From CATQHS01 sp965203375 (GTDB lineage: Bacteria > Actinomycetota > Acidimicrobiia > Acidimicrobiales > Aldehydirespiratoraceae): DNA of 64,000 bases. Of this stretch, positions 42,608 through 49,803 are shown piece by piece (the stretch's first letter is position 1; each line of letters starts with the position of its first letter). The DNA is taken from the NCBI GenBank assembly GCA_965203375.1, contig OZ241886.1, positions 2,170,001 to 2,234,000 on the forward strand, given 5' to 3'. The translations under genes were made by a program, and so were the position numbers. The notes beneath the pieces are model-generated. The model had not been told where the DNA came from, searched no databases, and saw only the letters and a program-made list of their open reading frames with translations.

Positions 42608-42907
42608 GTGGCCCGCAAGAAAGACCTGAAAGAAGTAGCGGAGCTGCTCAAGGCGTACGCCCGCCAGGAGCTGCTCGACCCGCTGGCCGCGGCGCCGCGC
42701 TGGCTGGCCGTGGGCATAGCCGGAAGCGTCATGGTCGTCCTCGGCTCGGTGTCGGTGCTGCTGGCCGTCCTGCGGGCCCTGCAGACCGAGACCGGAACCG
42801 CGTTGGCGGGCAATCTGTCGTGGGTCCCGTACCTGGTCACCGCGGCGGTTCTAGCCGCGGGGGTCTACGCGGCCATCCGCGGCATCAACAAGAGGAGCCT
42901 GGGGTGA
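42608..42907 (+). CDS. Small two-helix membrane protein (holin-X/DUF1469-like)
   Basis: 99 residues. A basic amphipathic N-terminus (ARKKDLKEVAELLKAYARQE) precedes two membrane helices (about 33-58 and 72-90). The layout resembles the actinobacterial 'phage holin family' membrane proteins, which are not phage lysis genes. Function unknown. GTG 42608 follows AGGAGGGG. The stop overlaps the next start (GTGA). Confidence 0.7.
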   Translation: MARKKDLKEVAELLKAYARQELLDPLAAAPRWLAVGIAGSVMVVLGSVSVLLAVLRALQTETGTALAGNLSWVPYLVTAAVLAAGVYAAIRGINKRSLG

Positions 42908-43119
42908 CCGAGCCCGAGTCCGGACCGATCACCCGCGACACCCTCGAGGACGCCTTCCGCGACCTGCAGGCCGAGGTGGACCGGGCCACCCCGGCGCTGG
43001 TGACCCGGGTGCTCCCCGCTCTGGCGGTCGCCGCCGCCGCTCTGGCCGTCGCCGCCTTCTTGCTGGGGCGCCGAGCAGGCCGCAAGCGCTCGACCGTCGT
43101 CGAGATCAGGCGGATCTGA
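42904..43119 (+). CDS. Small single-helix membrane protein
   Basis: 71 residues. An acidic N-terminal helix (TRDTLEDAFRDLQAEVDRAT) is followed by one membrane helix (about 34-55) and a basic end (GRRAGRKRSTVVEIRRI). This resembles DUF3618-type partners found next to holin-X-like proteins in actinobacteria; the family call is tentative. GTG 42904 overlaps the upstream stop by 4 nt. Confidence 0.65.
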   Translation: MTEPESGPITRDTLEDAFRDLQAEVDRATPALVTRVLPALAVAAAALAVAAFLLGRRAGRKRSTVVEIRRI

Positions 43120-43122
43120 AGA

Positions 43123-43341
43123 TTGCGGCTGCTGCCTGCGGGCGCGAGCCGCCGGCTTCGGGCCCGGGCCGTACAGCGCGGCCTTCTGGGCGGGTCGAGG
43201 TTCTGGTTCGCGGTTTTTTTGGCCGGCGCCGTCCGGCGGTGGCTGAGCAAGTCCCTCAGCGCCGGAGAGATGCCGGTGGCGCTCTCCGAGCGGCTTCACC
43301 CCGGCGAAGGGATGGTGATCCGCCACATCCCGCCGCCGTGA
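43123..43341 (+). CDS. Small protein, unknown function
   Basis: 72 residues from a TTG at 43123. One hydrophobic segment (SRFWFAVFLAGAVRRWL) is followed by a polar C-terminus ending HPGEGMVIRHIPPP. I recognise no family. Its tight spacing after the previous gene and its stop lying in a GTGA motif argue that it is real. That GTGA belongs to the first of three echoes of the trmI start. Confidence 0.5.
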   Translation: MRLLPAGASRRLRARAVQRGLLGGSRFWFAVFLAGAVRRWLSKSLSAGEMPVALSERLHPGEGMVIRHIPPP

Positions 43342-43500
43342 CCGACAAGGCCTTCGCACTGCCCCGTCCGCGGCCCTCCCGCCAGCGGGCGAACCCGACC
43401 CGCCGCCGTGACCGGCAAAGCTCTTGCCGCGCCGCCTCAGCGCCCGCCCCGCCAGCGGCGAACCCGATCCAGCCGCCATGACCGATAAGGCCTTCGCCGC
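43328..43500 (+). repeat. Threefold echo of the trmI start
   Basis: CCGCCGTGACCGACAAGGCC-type blocks start their GTG/GTG/ATG at 43338, 43418 and 43478 (spacing 80 and 60 bp). The blocks before the second and third copies also match (CGAACCCGA-CC). Only the third copy leads into the full gene. Confidence 0.85.
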
Positions 43501-44254
43501 CGGCGAGCCGGTCCTGCTCGTGGACCGCAAGGGCCGCCGCTACCTGTTCGACCTGGCCGAGGGGACCTCGTTCCACTCCCATGCGGGCGTGATCGACCAC
43601 GACGCCGTCATCGGAGCCGGCGAGGGCGTGCGGCTGCGGTCCAGCCGAGGGGCTTACTTCACCGCGGTGCGGCCCACCCTGCGCGACTTCGTGCTGAAGA
43701 TGCCCCGAGGGGCCCAGGTGGTGTACCCCAAGGACCTCGGGGCGATCCTGATGCTGGCCGACGTCTTCCCCGGCGCCCGGGTGTTCGAGTCGGGGCTCGG
43801 GTCCGGGGCCCTGTCGGCCGCGCTGCTGCGGGCCGGGGCCGAGGTGGTCGGCTACGAACTGCGCGAGGACTTCTGCGAGCGGGCCCGGGCCAACGTCGAG
43901 CGCTTCCTGGGCCCGGAGGCCACGAGCCGGTACCGCACCGAGATCCGAGACGCCTACGCCGGCATCGGCGAGACCGGCCTGGACCGGGCCGTTTTGGATC
44001 TGCCCGAGCCCTGGCGGGTGGCGGGCCACGCCGCCCGGGCCCTGCGCCCCGGCGGGATCCTGCTGGCCTACACGCCCAGCATCACCCAGGCGGCCCGGGT
44101 GCGCGACGCTCTCGACGGCGCCGGGTTCGGGATGTCTGGGACGGTCGAGGTCCTGCACCGGGGCTGGCACATAGACGGCGCGGCCGTCCGCCCCGACCAC
44201 CGGATGGTGGCCCACACCGGCTTTTTGACCCACGCCCGCCTCCTGGCACCGTGA
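43478..44254 (+). CDS. trmI: tRNA (adenine-58-N1)-methyltransferase
   Basis: Methylates A58 in the T loop of tRNA with S-adenosylmethionine; a tetramer in relatives. 258 residues with a beta-rich N-terminal domain (GEPVLLVDRKGRRYLFDL) and a Rossmann methyltransferase domain: PKDLGAILMLADVFPGARV, the SAM loop ESGLGSGALSAALL, YELREDFCERARANV and the catalytic LDLPEPWRV. ATG 43478 is the third of three echoed starts and the only one joined to the domain. It sits two genes before mpa, as trmI does near the mycobacterial proteasome genes. The stop overlaps the next start (GTGA). Confidence 0.93.
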   Translation: MTDKAFAAGEPVLLVDRKGRRYLFDLAEGTSFHSHAGVIDHDAVIGAGEGVRLRSSRGAYFTAVRPTLRDFVLKMPRGAQVVYPKDLGAILMLADVFPGARVFESGLGSGALSAALLRAGAEVVGYELREDFCERARANVERFLGPEATSRYRTEIRDAYAGIGETGLDRAVLDLPEPWRVAGHAARALRPGGILLAYTPSITQAARVRDALDGAGFGMSGTVEVLHRGWHIDGAAVRPDHRMVAHTGFLTHARLLAP

Positions 44255-44370
44255 CCAGCCCAGTTCGGGGCGCCGGCAGGCGGACCAAGGGCCCCGCGAC
44301 CGGCCGAATTCGGGGTGCCGGCAGGCAAGCCGCCGCCTCAGCGACCGGCCGGGCTCGGGGCCTGGGCGCG
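44251..44370 (+). repeat. 45-bp in-frame tandem repeats at the protease start
   Basis: Units start at 44251, 44296 and 44341. Each begins (G/A)TGACC or GCGACC and includes TTCGGGG-GCCGGCAGGC in the first two. They encode 15-residue repeats ahead of the signal helix. Confidence 0.85.
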
Positions 44371-45123
44371 GCGCTGGCGGTCGCAGTTTCGGCCGCGGCT
44401 TTGAGCGGCGGATGCCAGAGCCCCGCCGCCCCGATCCCGCCAACCGCCCCGGACCCGCCGGTGAGAGCACCGCTGGACGACCCCCCCGACCCGCCGCCCG
44501 CGCCCGCCCACGACGGCCTGAGCGACCGGCGGCGATCGGCCGTCGTCGCCTCCACCGTTCGGGTCACCGGCCACTCCTGCGGGGTGCTCAGGGAGGGCAG
44601 CGGCTTCGCGGTGGGCGCCAACCTAGTGGCCACCAGCGCCCACCTGCTGCTGGGGGTGGACGAGCCCCAGGTGGAGTTGGCCGACGGCCGCAAGCTGGTC
44701 GGGGCGCCGGTGGCCTTCGACCCGGTGAACGACCTGGCCGTGCTGGCCGTGCCCGGGGCCGGCCTGGCCCCCCTCAAGCTGGGCGACGCGTCCGACGGCG
44801 CCGTCGGCGCCCTGGTGGGCTGGGAGGACGAGGCCGCCCCCGAGCCGACGCCGTTTCGGATCGACCGGCCCGTGACCGTCCGCATCGATGAGGTCGGCGG
44901 CGACGAGCGGGTGGAGCGCAAGTCGTGGCTGGTGGCGGCCCGGATCGACTCGGGCGACTCGGGCGCCGCGCTGGTGGACGGCGACGGGGTGGTGGTGGGC
45001 GTGGCCTACGCCGCCACCCGCCGGGACGCCGACGTGGCCTACGCCACCAGGGCCACCGAACTCCGGCGCCTGCTGGAGGTCAGCGACCTGTCCGCGCCGG
45101 CCGAGATCCCGAATTGCCGGTGA
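44251..45123 (+). CDS. Trypsin-like serine protease, predicted lipoprotein
   Basis: 290 residues with the S1 catalytic triad in order: His in ATSAHLLLG, Asp in VNDLAVLAV and Ser in DSGDSGAALV. An export signal ends in the lipobox-like LSGGC at about residue 54, so it would be anchored outside the membrane. It resembles the periplasmic half of MarP-type proteases without the membrane domain. The first 45 residues are 15-residue repeats (45-nt units at 44251, 44296 and 44341: xTGRxRGAGR), an unusually long leader that came from tandem duplication of the gene start. GTG 44251 overlaps the trmI stop; a later start within the repeats is possible. Confidence 0.82.
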   Translation: MTSPVRGAGRRTKGPATGRIRGAGRQAAASATGRARGLGAALAVAVSAAALSGGCQSPAAPIPPTAPDPPVRAPLDDPPDPPPAPAHDGLSDRRRSAVVASTVRVTGHSCGVLREGSGFAVGANLVATSAHLLLGVDEPQVELADGRKLVGAPVAFDPVNDLAVLAVPGAGLAPLKLGDASDGAVGALVGWEDEAAPEPTPFRIDRPVTVRIDEVGGDERVERKSWLVAARIDSGDSGAALVDGDGVVVGVAYAATRRDADVAYATRATELRRLLEVSDLSAPAEIPNCR

Positions 45124-45228
45124 CCGGCCCGAGGCCGTCCCAGACGGAGAGTCCGCCCGACGGGGCCCGAATTGCCGGTGACCGGCCCGAGGCCGTCCCG
45201 GATGGAGAGTTCGCCCGACGGTGGTCCC
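45111..45228 (+). repeat. 58-bp echo of the protease 3' end
   Basis: GAATTGCCGGTGACCGGCCC starts at 45111 and 45169. The first copy contains the stop codon (45121-45123), and both are followed by GAGGCCGTCCC. Confidence 0.9.
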
Positions 45229-45242
45229 AGCCGGGCCGAGGC

Positions 45243-45485
45243 TCACACCTCGATGAAGATGCACTCCCCGGGGCATTCCTCGGCCGACTCGATCACGGCC
45301 TCCTCCTGGCCGTCGGGCACGTTGGCCAGACCCTCGGGGCCGCCCGGGTCGGAGAACACCTTGTCGCCTTCCACCACATAGGCGAGACCGTCGTCGAGCA
45401 GGGTGAACACGTCGGGGGCTATCTCCTCGCACAGGCCGTCACCAGTGCACAGATCCTGATCGATCCAGACCTTCATCGTGCTCAC
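45243..45485 (-). CDS. Small ferredoxin ([3Fe-4S]/[4Fe-4S] single-cluster type)
   Basis: 80-residue electron carrier. The N-terminus MKVWIDQDLCTGDGLCEEIAP has the C-x5-C spacing of actinobacterial single-cluster ferredoxins, and the last cysteines are in ECPGECIFIE. It commonly serves cytochrome P450s or similar oxidases, none of which is in the window. GAGG lies 8 nt before GTG 45485, which I use as the start; ATG 45476 is possible. It is convergent with the protease gene and divergent from mpa. Confidence 0.88.
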   Translation of the reverse strand: MSTMKVWIDQDLCTGDGLCEEIAPDVFTLLDDGLAYVVEGDKVFSDPGGPEGLANVPDGQEEAVIESAEECPGECIFIEV

Positions 45486-45685
45486 GGGGGTCACCTCGCT
45501 AGGGTCGCGGAGCGGCGCCGCTCCAGCTCGTCGGGCCGATCATAACCACCCCGGCGCCCAACGCGGCGCAATTGGGGTGCTGTCCCTTCAACGGCCCGGC
45601 TGGCCGCCCCGGACCTGGGGGGTGCGGCTGGAGCGACGCGCGCCCGGTCCGGGCCGGGTGCCGTCCCGCGTCGTCCGGCGCCCAT

Positions 45686-45691
45686 TAGGGT
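45686..45691 (+). promoter_or_regulatory. -10 box of mpa
   Basis: TAGGGT about 40 nt before GTG 45732. GAGGAGGTGA is the ribosome site just before the start, so this transcript has a leader. Confidence 0.45.
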
Positions 45692-45731
45692 GGCCTCACC
45701 GGCACCCGGTACCAGGCCGAGGAGGTGAGCC

Positions 45732-47624
45732 GTGGCCGACGCCGATCCGCCCCCGCCAACCCCCAACAAGGGCGCGGCCAAGCCCGGTCCGCAGAGAGGC
45801 CCGAACCCCGGCGCCGGGCCGACCCCCAGCCAGGGCCGCAAGCAGGCTCAGCCCGGCGGCCCCGCTCCCGGCACTGGCAGGACCTCTGGCGGGCAGACTC
45901 CCGGCGCGGGCAGGACTCCCGGCCAGGGCGGCAAGCAGGCCGAGCCCGAGGGCGTGCGCGTTCTCCCCCCCGACCCCCGCGGCGATCAGAAGCGGATCCG
46001 CGTCCTCGAAGAGCGTCTGCTGGACACCAAGGGCCAGCTCGCCCGGGCGGCGTCCCAGAACGAGAAGCTCGCCGCCGCCCTGCGCGAGCAGCGGGACCGC
46101 TTCGCCGAGCTGCGCGAGGAGGTGGAGAAGCTGACGCAGCCCCCCAACGGCTACGGCACGGTCCTGGGCTGCAACGACGACGACACGGTCGACGTCCACG
46201 TGGGCGGGCGCAAGATGCGGGTCTCGGTCCGCCCCGAGGTGGCGGCCGAGCTGGCCCGGGGCCAGGAGGTGGTGCTCAACGAGGCGCTGAACGTCGTCTC
46301 GGCCCGCCAGCCCGACCGGACCGGGGAGGTGGCCACCATCAAGGAGCTGCTGGCCGGAGGCGATCGGGCCCGGGTGGTGGGGCGGGCCGACGAGGAGCGG
46401 GTGGTCGAGATAGGCGCGGAGATGACCGGGTCGCCCATGCGCAGCGGCGACACCGTGCTGATCGACACCCGGGCCGGGATCGTGCTGGAGCGCCTGCCCC
46501 GGCCCGAGGTCGAAGAGCTCATCCTGGAGGAGGTCCCCGACGTCTCCTACGCCGACGTGGGCGGACTCGACGAGCAGATCGAGCAGATCACCGACGCGGT
46601 CGAGCTGCCGTTCCTGCACGGCGCCCTGTTCGCCGACTACGACCTGCCCGCCCCCAAGGGAGTCCTGCTCTACGGGCCGCCGGGCTGCGGCAAGACGCTC
46701 ATCGCCAAGGCGGTGGCCAACAGCCTGGCCGGCAAGGTGGCCGAGGTGTCGGGGGACCGGGAGGCCCGCAGCTTCTTCCTGAACATCAAGGGGCCGGAGC
46801 TGCTCAACAAGTACGTGGGCGAGACCGAGCGCCAGATCCGGCTGGTGTTCCAGCGGGCCCGGGAGAAGAGCGAGGAGGGCTGGCCGGTCATCGTGTTCTT
46901 CGACGAGATGGAGTCGCTGTTCCGCACCCGGGGCAGCGGCATCAGCTCCGACATCGAGTCCACCATCGTGCCCCAGCTCTTGGCCGAGATCGACGGGGTG
47001 GAGGCCCTGCGCAACGTGATCGTGATCGGGGCCTCCAACCGCGAGGACCTCATCGACCCGGCCATCCTGCGCCCGGGCCGCCTCGACGTGAAGATCAAGA
47101 TCGAGCGGCCCGACGCCGAGGCGGCGACGGCCATCTTCGCCCGCTATCTCAAGCCGGACCTGCCCATCGCCCCGGAGATGGTCGAGACCGTCGGCGGCGG
47201 CGATCCGGCCAAGGCGGTGCAGGGGATGATCGAGCGGGCCGCCGAGGAGATGTACAGCGCGGACGAGGCCAGCCAGTTCCTGGAGGTCACCTACCAGAAC
47301 GGCGACAAGGAGGTCATGTACTTCCGGGACTTCGCCTCGGGGGCCATGATCGAGAGCGTCGTCCGCCGGGCCAAGAAGCTGGCCATCAAGCGCGAGATCG
47401 CGGGCGGCGGGCGGGGCATCGACGCCGAGGACCTGCTGGCCTCCATCCGCCAGGAGTTCAGGGAGCACGAGGACCTGCCCAACACCACCAACCCCGACGA
47501 CTGGGCCAAGATCTCCGGAAAGAAGGGGGAGCGGATCGTCTTCGTGCGGACCCTGGTGTCCTCTGAGGCCGAGCCCGAGGGGGGCCGCTCCATCGAGCGG
47601 GTCCAGACCGGCCAATACCTGTAG
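45732..47624 (+). CDS. mpa: Proteasome-associated AAA ATPase (Mpa/ARC)
   Basis: Hexameric unfoldase that binds Pup through its coiled coil and threads pupylated proteins into the 20S proteasome. 630 residues: an unusual Pro/Gly/Gln-rich N-terminus (about 1-75) with short repeats (GRTSGGQTPGAGRTPGQGG); a coiled coil (about 85-140); two OB folds (140-265); and an AAA domain with Walker A at 315-322 (GPPGCGKT), Walker B FFDEMES (D391, E392) and arginine-finger region PAILRPGRLD. The C-terminus GQYL is the tail that docks into the proteasome alpha ring. GTG 45732 follows a strong GAGGAGGTGA site. Confidence 0.96.
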   Translation: MADADPPPPTPNKGAAKPGPQRGPNPGAGPTPSQGRKQAQPGGPAPGTGRTSGGQTPGAGRTPGQGGKQAEPEGVRVLPPDPRGDQKRIRVLEERLLDTKGQLARAASQNEKLAAALREQRDRFAELREEVEKLTQPPNGYGTVLGCNDDDTVDVHVGGRKMRVSVRPEVAAELARGQEVVLNEALNVVSARQPDRTGEVATIKELLAGGDRARVVGRADEERVVEIGAEMTGSPMRSGDTVLIDTRAGIVLERLPRPEVEELILEEVPDVSYADVGGLDEQIEQITDAVELPFLHGALFADYDLPAPKGVLLYGPPGCGKTLIAKAVANSLAGKVAEVSGDREARSFFLNIKGPELLNKYVGETERQIRLVFQRAREKSEEGWPVIVFFDEMESLFRTRGSGISSDIESTIVPQLLAEIDGVEALRNVIVIGASNREDLIDPAILRPGRLDVKIKIERPDAEAATAIFARYLKPDLPIAPEMVETVGGGDPAKAVQGMIERAAEEMYSADEASQFLEVTYQNGDKEVMYFRDFASGAMIESVVRRAKKLAIKREIAGGGRGIDAEDLLASIRQEFREHEDLPNTTNPDDWAKISGKKGERIVFVRTLVSSEAEPEGGRSIERVQTGQYL

Positions 47625-47640
47625 GGACGAACCGGGCGCC

Positions 47641-48455
47641 GTGAGCCGGCGGAGAGCGACCGGCCCCCGCGGGAACGGGGATGGGCCAGCCCGGGGGAGC
47701 GTCATCGCATCAGCCGCCGCGCTGGCCGTCATGGTGTTGGCAGTTCCCGCGACAGCGACGTGGGCATGGACTTCGGCCCGGTCACCTACTACGACGGCCA
47801 GCAGCTCATGGCCCGGACCTCCGACGGATACTCCAACTCCTCGGGCGTGGCCGACCTCGACGGCGCGGTGGTGTGCGCCAACGCCGGCACCACCACCGAG
47901 AAGAACATCGCCGACGCGGCCGAGGCCGCCGGCATCGACATCACCCTCAACACCTTCCAAGACCTCGACATCGTCACCCAGAGCTTCATCGACGGGGCCT
48001 GCGACGTGCTGACCACCGACGGCTCGGGGCTGGTGGGCCGGCGCAACACCCTGCAGCCGGCCGACCAGGAATGGGTGATCTTCCCGGCCGCCCCCATCTC
48101 CAAGGAGCCCCTGGGCCCCATGTACGCCCAGAACGACTCCGCTTTCGCCGACGCGGTGAACTGGGCCGTCTACGCCACCATCATCGCCGACGAGAAGGGC
48201 ATCACCCAGGCCAACGCGGACGCCGCCGCCGCCAACCCGCCCGACGCCGAGGCGGCCCGCCCGCTCGGCGGCGAGGGCGAGCTGCAGTCCGCCATGGGCC
48301 TGGCCCCCGACGCCTTCTTCCAGGCCATCAAGCAGGTCGGCAACTACAACGACATATGGGAGCGCCACCTGGTTCCCGTCGGCCTCGTCCGGGCCGGCTC
48401 GGCCAACGCGAGCTGGCTCGACGGCGGCCTGATATACGCGCCGCCGGCCCGCTAG
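47641..48455 (+). pseudogene. Truncated duplicate of aapJ (3' two-thirds) behind a foreign signal-peptide-like 5' end
   Basis: From about 47750 to 48455 the sequence matches the downstream aapJ from its VGMDFGP segment to the stop; the proteins agree at about 84% of 231 positions by my count. The N-terminal lobe, with the lipoprotein signal, is missing. Upstream, 47641-47745 encodes a signal-like helix (VIASAAALAVMVLAVPA) in a different frame, so joining needs a frameshift. The fragment frame (GTG 47760) has no ribosome site. It has kept an open frame over 231 codons, so it could be a young pseudogene or an expressed half protein. Its own last codons are echoed 46 bp later (48431/48477). Confidence 0.75.
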
Positions 48456-48493
48456 CAACTTCGCCTGATACACGCGCCGCCGGGCCGCTAGAC
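48431..48493 (+). repeat. 46-bp echo of the aapJ-fragment 3' end
   Basis: GATATACGCGCCGCCGGCCC (48431) and GATACACGCGCCGCCGGGCC (48477) both run into GCTAG. The second TAG forms part of TAGACT (48488-48493), a possible -10 box for aapJ. Confidence 0.8.
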
Positions 48494-48568
48494 TCCGCCG
48501 CCGAGCCGGCCTCCGTTCTCACCGACGACCGGACGCCAGCCCACAGTTCCAAACCAGGAGGAACCGAC

Positions 48569-49702
48569 ATGATCAAGACGACCATCCCGCGGTTGGCAGC
48601 CGCGCTGCTCACCGTCACGCTGGTGGCCGCGGCCTGCGGCGGCGACGACGGCGAAGAAGCCGACGGCGGCGCCCCGGAGACCACGGCAGCCGCAACGACC
48701 ACGGAGGCGTCAGACACCGTCGTGGCCACGCAGGGCGGCAACCTGCTGGGCACCATCCAGGACCGGGGAACGCTGAACTGCGGCGTGTCCGGCGCGGCGG
48801 TCGCCTTCTCCATGACCCAGCCCGACGGCTCCCAGCAGGGCTTCGACGCCGACTACTGCCGGGTGGTGGCGGCCGCCATCCTCGGCGACGCCGACGCGAT
48901 CAACTTCGTGTCGCTCACCGCGGCCGAGCGCTTCACCGCCGTGCAGACCGGCGATGTGGACCTGCTGATGCGCAACACCACCTGGACCCAGTCGCGCGAC
49001 ACCGATGTGGGCATGGACTTCGGCCCCACCACCTACTACGACGGCCAGCAGCTCATGGCCCGGACCTCCGACGGATACTCCAACTCCTCGGGCGTGGCCG
49101 ACATCGCCGGCGCGGTGGTGTGTACCAACGCCGGCACCACCACCGAGAAGAACATCGCCGACGCAGCCGAGGCCGCCGGTATCGACATCACCCTCAACAC
49201 CTTCGAGGACTTCGACATCGTCACCGACAGCTTCATCAACGGCGCCTGCGACATCATCACCACCGACGGCTCGGGGCTGGTGGGCCGCAAGGCCAACCAG
49301 GAGCCCAATGACCAGGATTGGGTGATCTTCCCGGCCACCCCCATCTCCAAGGAGCCCCTGGGCCCGACCTACGGCCAGAACGACTCGGCCTTCGCCGACG
49401 CGGTGAACTGGGCCGTCTACGCCACCATCATCGCCGACGAGAAGGGCATCACCCAGGCCAACGTGGACGCCATGGCCGCCAACCCGCCCGACGCCGAGGC
49501 GGGCCGCCTGCTCGGCGGCGAGGGCGAGCTGCAGTCCGTCATGGGCCTGGAACCCGACGCCTTCTTGCAGGTCATCAAGCAGGTCGGCAACTACGACGAG
49601 ATCTACACGCGCAACCTGGGGCCCGTGGGCCTCACCCGGGCCGGCTCGGCCAACGCCGGCTGGCAGGACGGCGGTCTCATCTACGCGCCGCCCGCCCGCT
49701 GA
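48569..49702 (+). CDS. aapJ: Amino-acid ABC transporter substrate-binding lipoprotein
   Basis: 377 residues. An N-terminal signal ends in VAAAC (C23), a lipobox, followed by a Glu/Thr-rich linker and then the two-lobe binding fold of general L-amino-acid receptors (AapJ/BztA type): GTIQDRGTLNCGVSG, GFDADYCRVVAAAIL, RFTAVQTGDVDLLMRNTTWT, and the second lobe with GAVVCTNAGTTTEKNIAD and KEPLGPTYGQNDSAFADAVN. It captures amino acids outside the cell for AapQ/AapM/AapP. ATG 48569 follows an AGGAGGAA ribosome site. It is preceded by a truncated copy of itself. Confidence 0.93.
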   Translation: MIKTTIPRLAAALLTVTLVAAACGGDDGEEADGGAPETTAAATTTEASDTVVATQGGNLLGTIQDRGTLNCGVSGAAVAFSMTQPDGSQQGFDADYCRVVAAAILGDADAINFVSLTAAERFTAVQTGDVDLLMRNTTWTQSRDTDVGMDFGPTTYYDGQQLMARTSDGYSNSSGVADIAGAVVCTNAGTTTEKNIADAAEAAGIDITLNTFEDFDIVTDSFINGACDIITTDGSGLVGRKANQEPNDQDWVIFPATPISKEPLGPTYGQNDSAFADAVNWAVYATIIADEKGITQANVDAMAANPPDAEAGRLLGGEGELQSVMGLEPDAFLQVIKQVGNYDEIYTRNLGPVGLTRAGSANAGWQDGGLIYAPPAR

Positions 49703-49803
49703 TCGGGAACCGGTCCCGCTCGCACAGAAGCTGACCGGCATCGGGCGGCGGCCCGGGGGCCTCCCCGGGCCGCCGCCCGGCCGGAAGATGCGGGGGACGC
49801 CGA

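Noticed and set aside
42608..42907. Phage lysis (holin) gene
   Set aside because: The holin-like layout occurs in ordinary actinobacterial genes; no other phage gene is nearby.
45696..48473. 925-codon minus-strand frame opposite mpa
   Set aside because: Antisense shadow; mpa has complete AAA motifs and a proper start.
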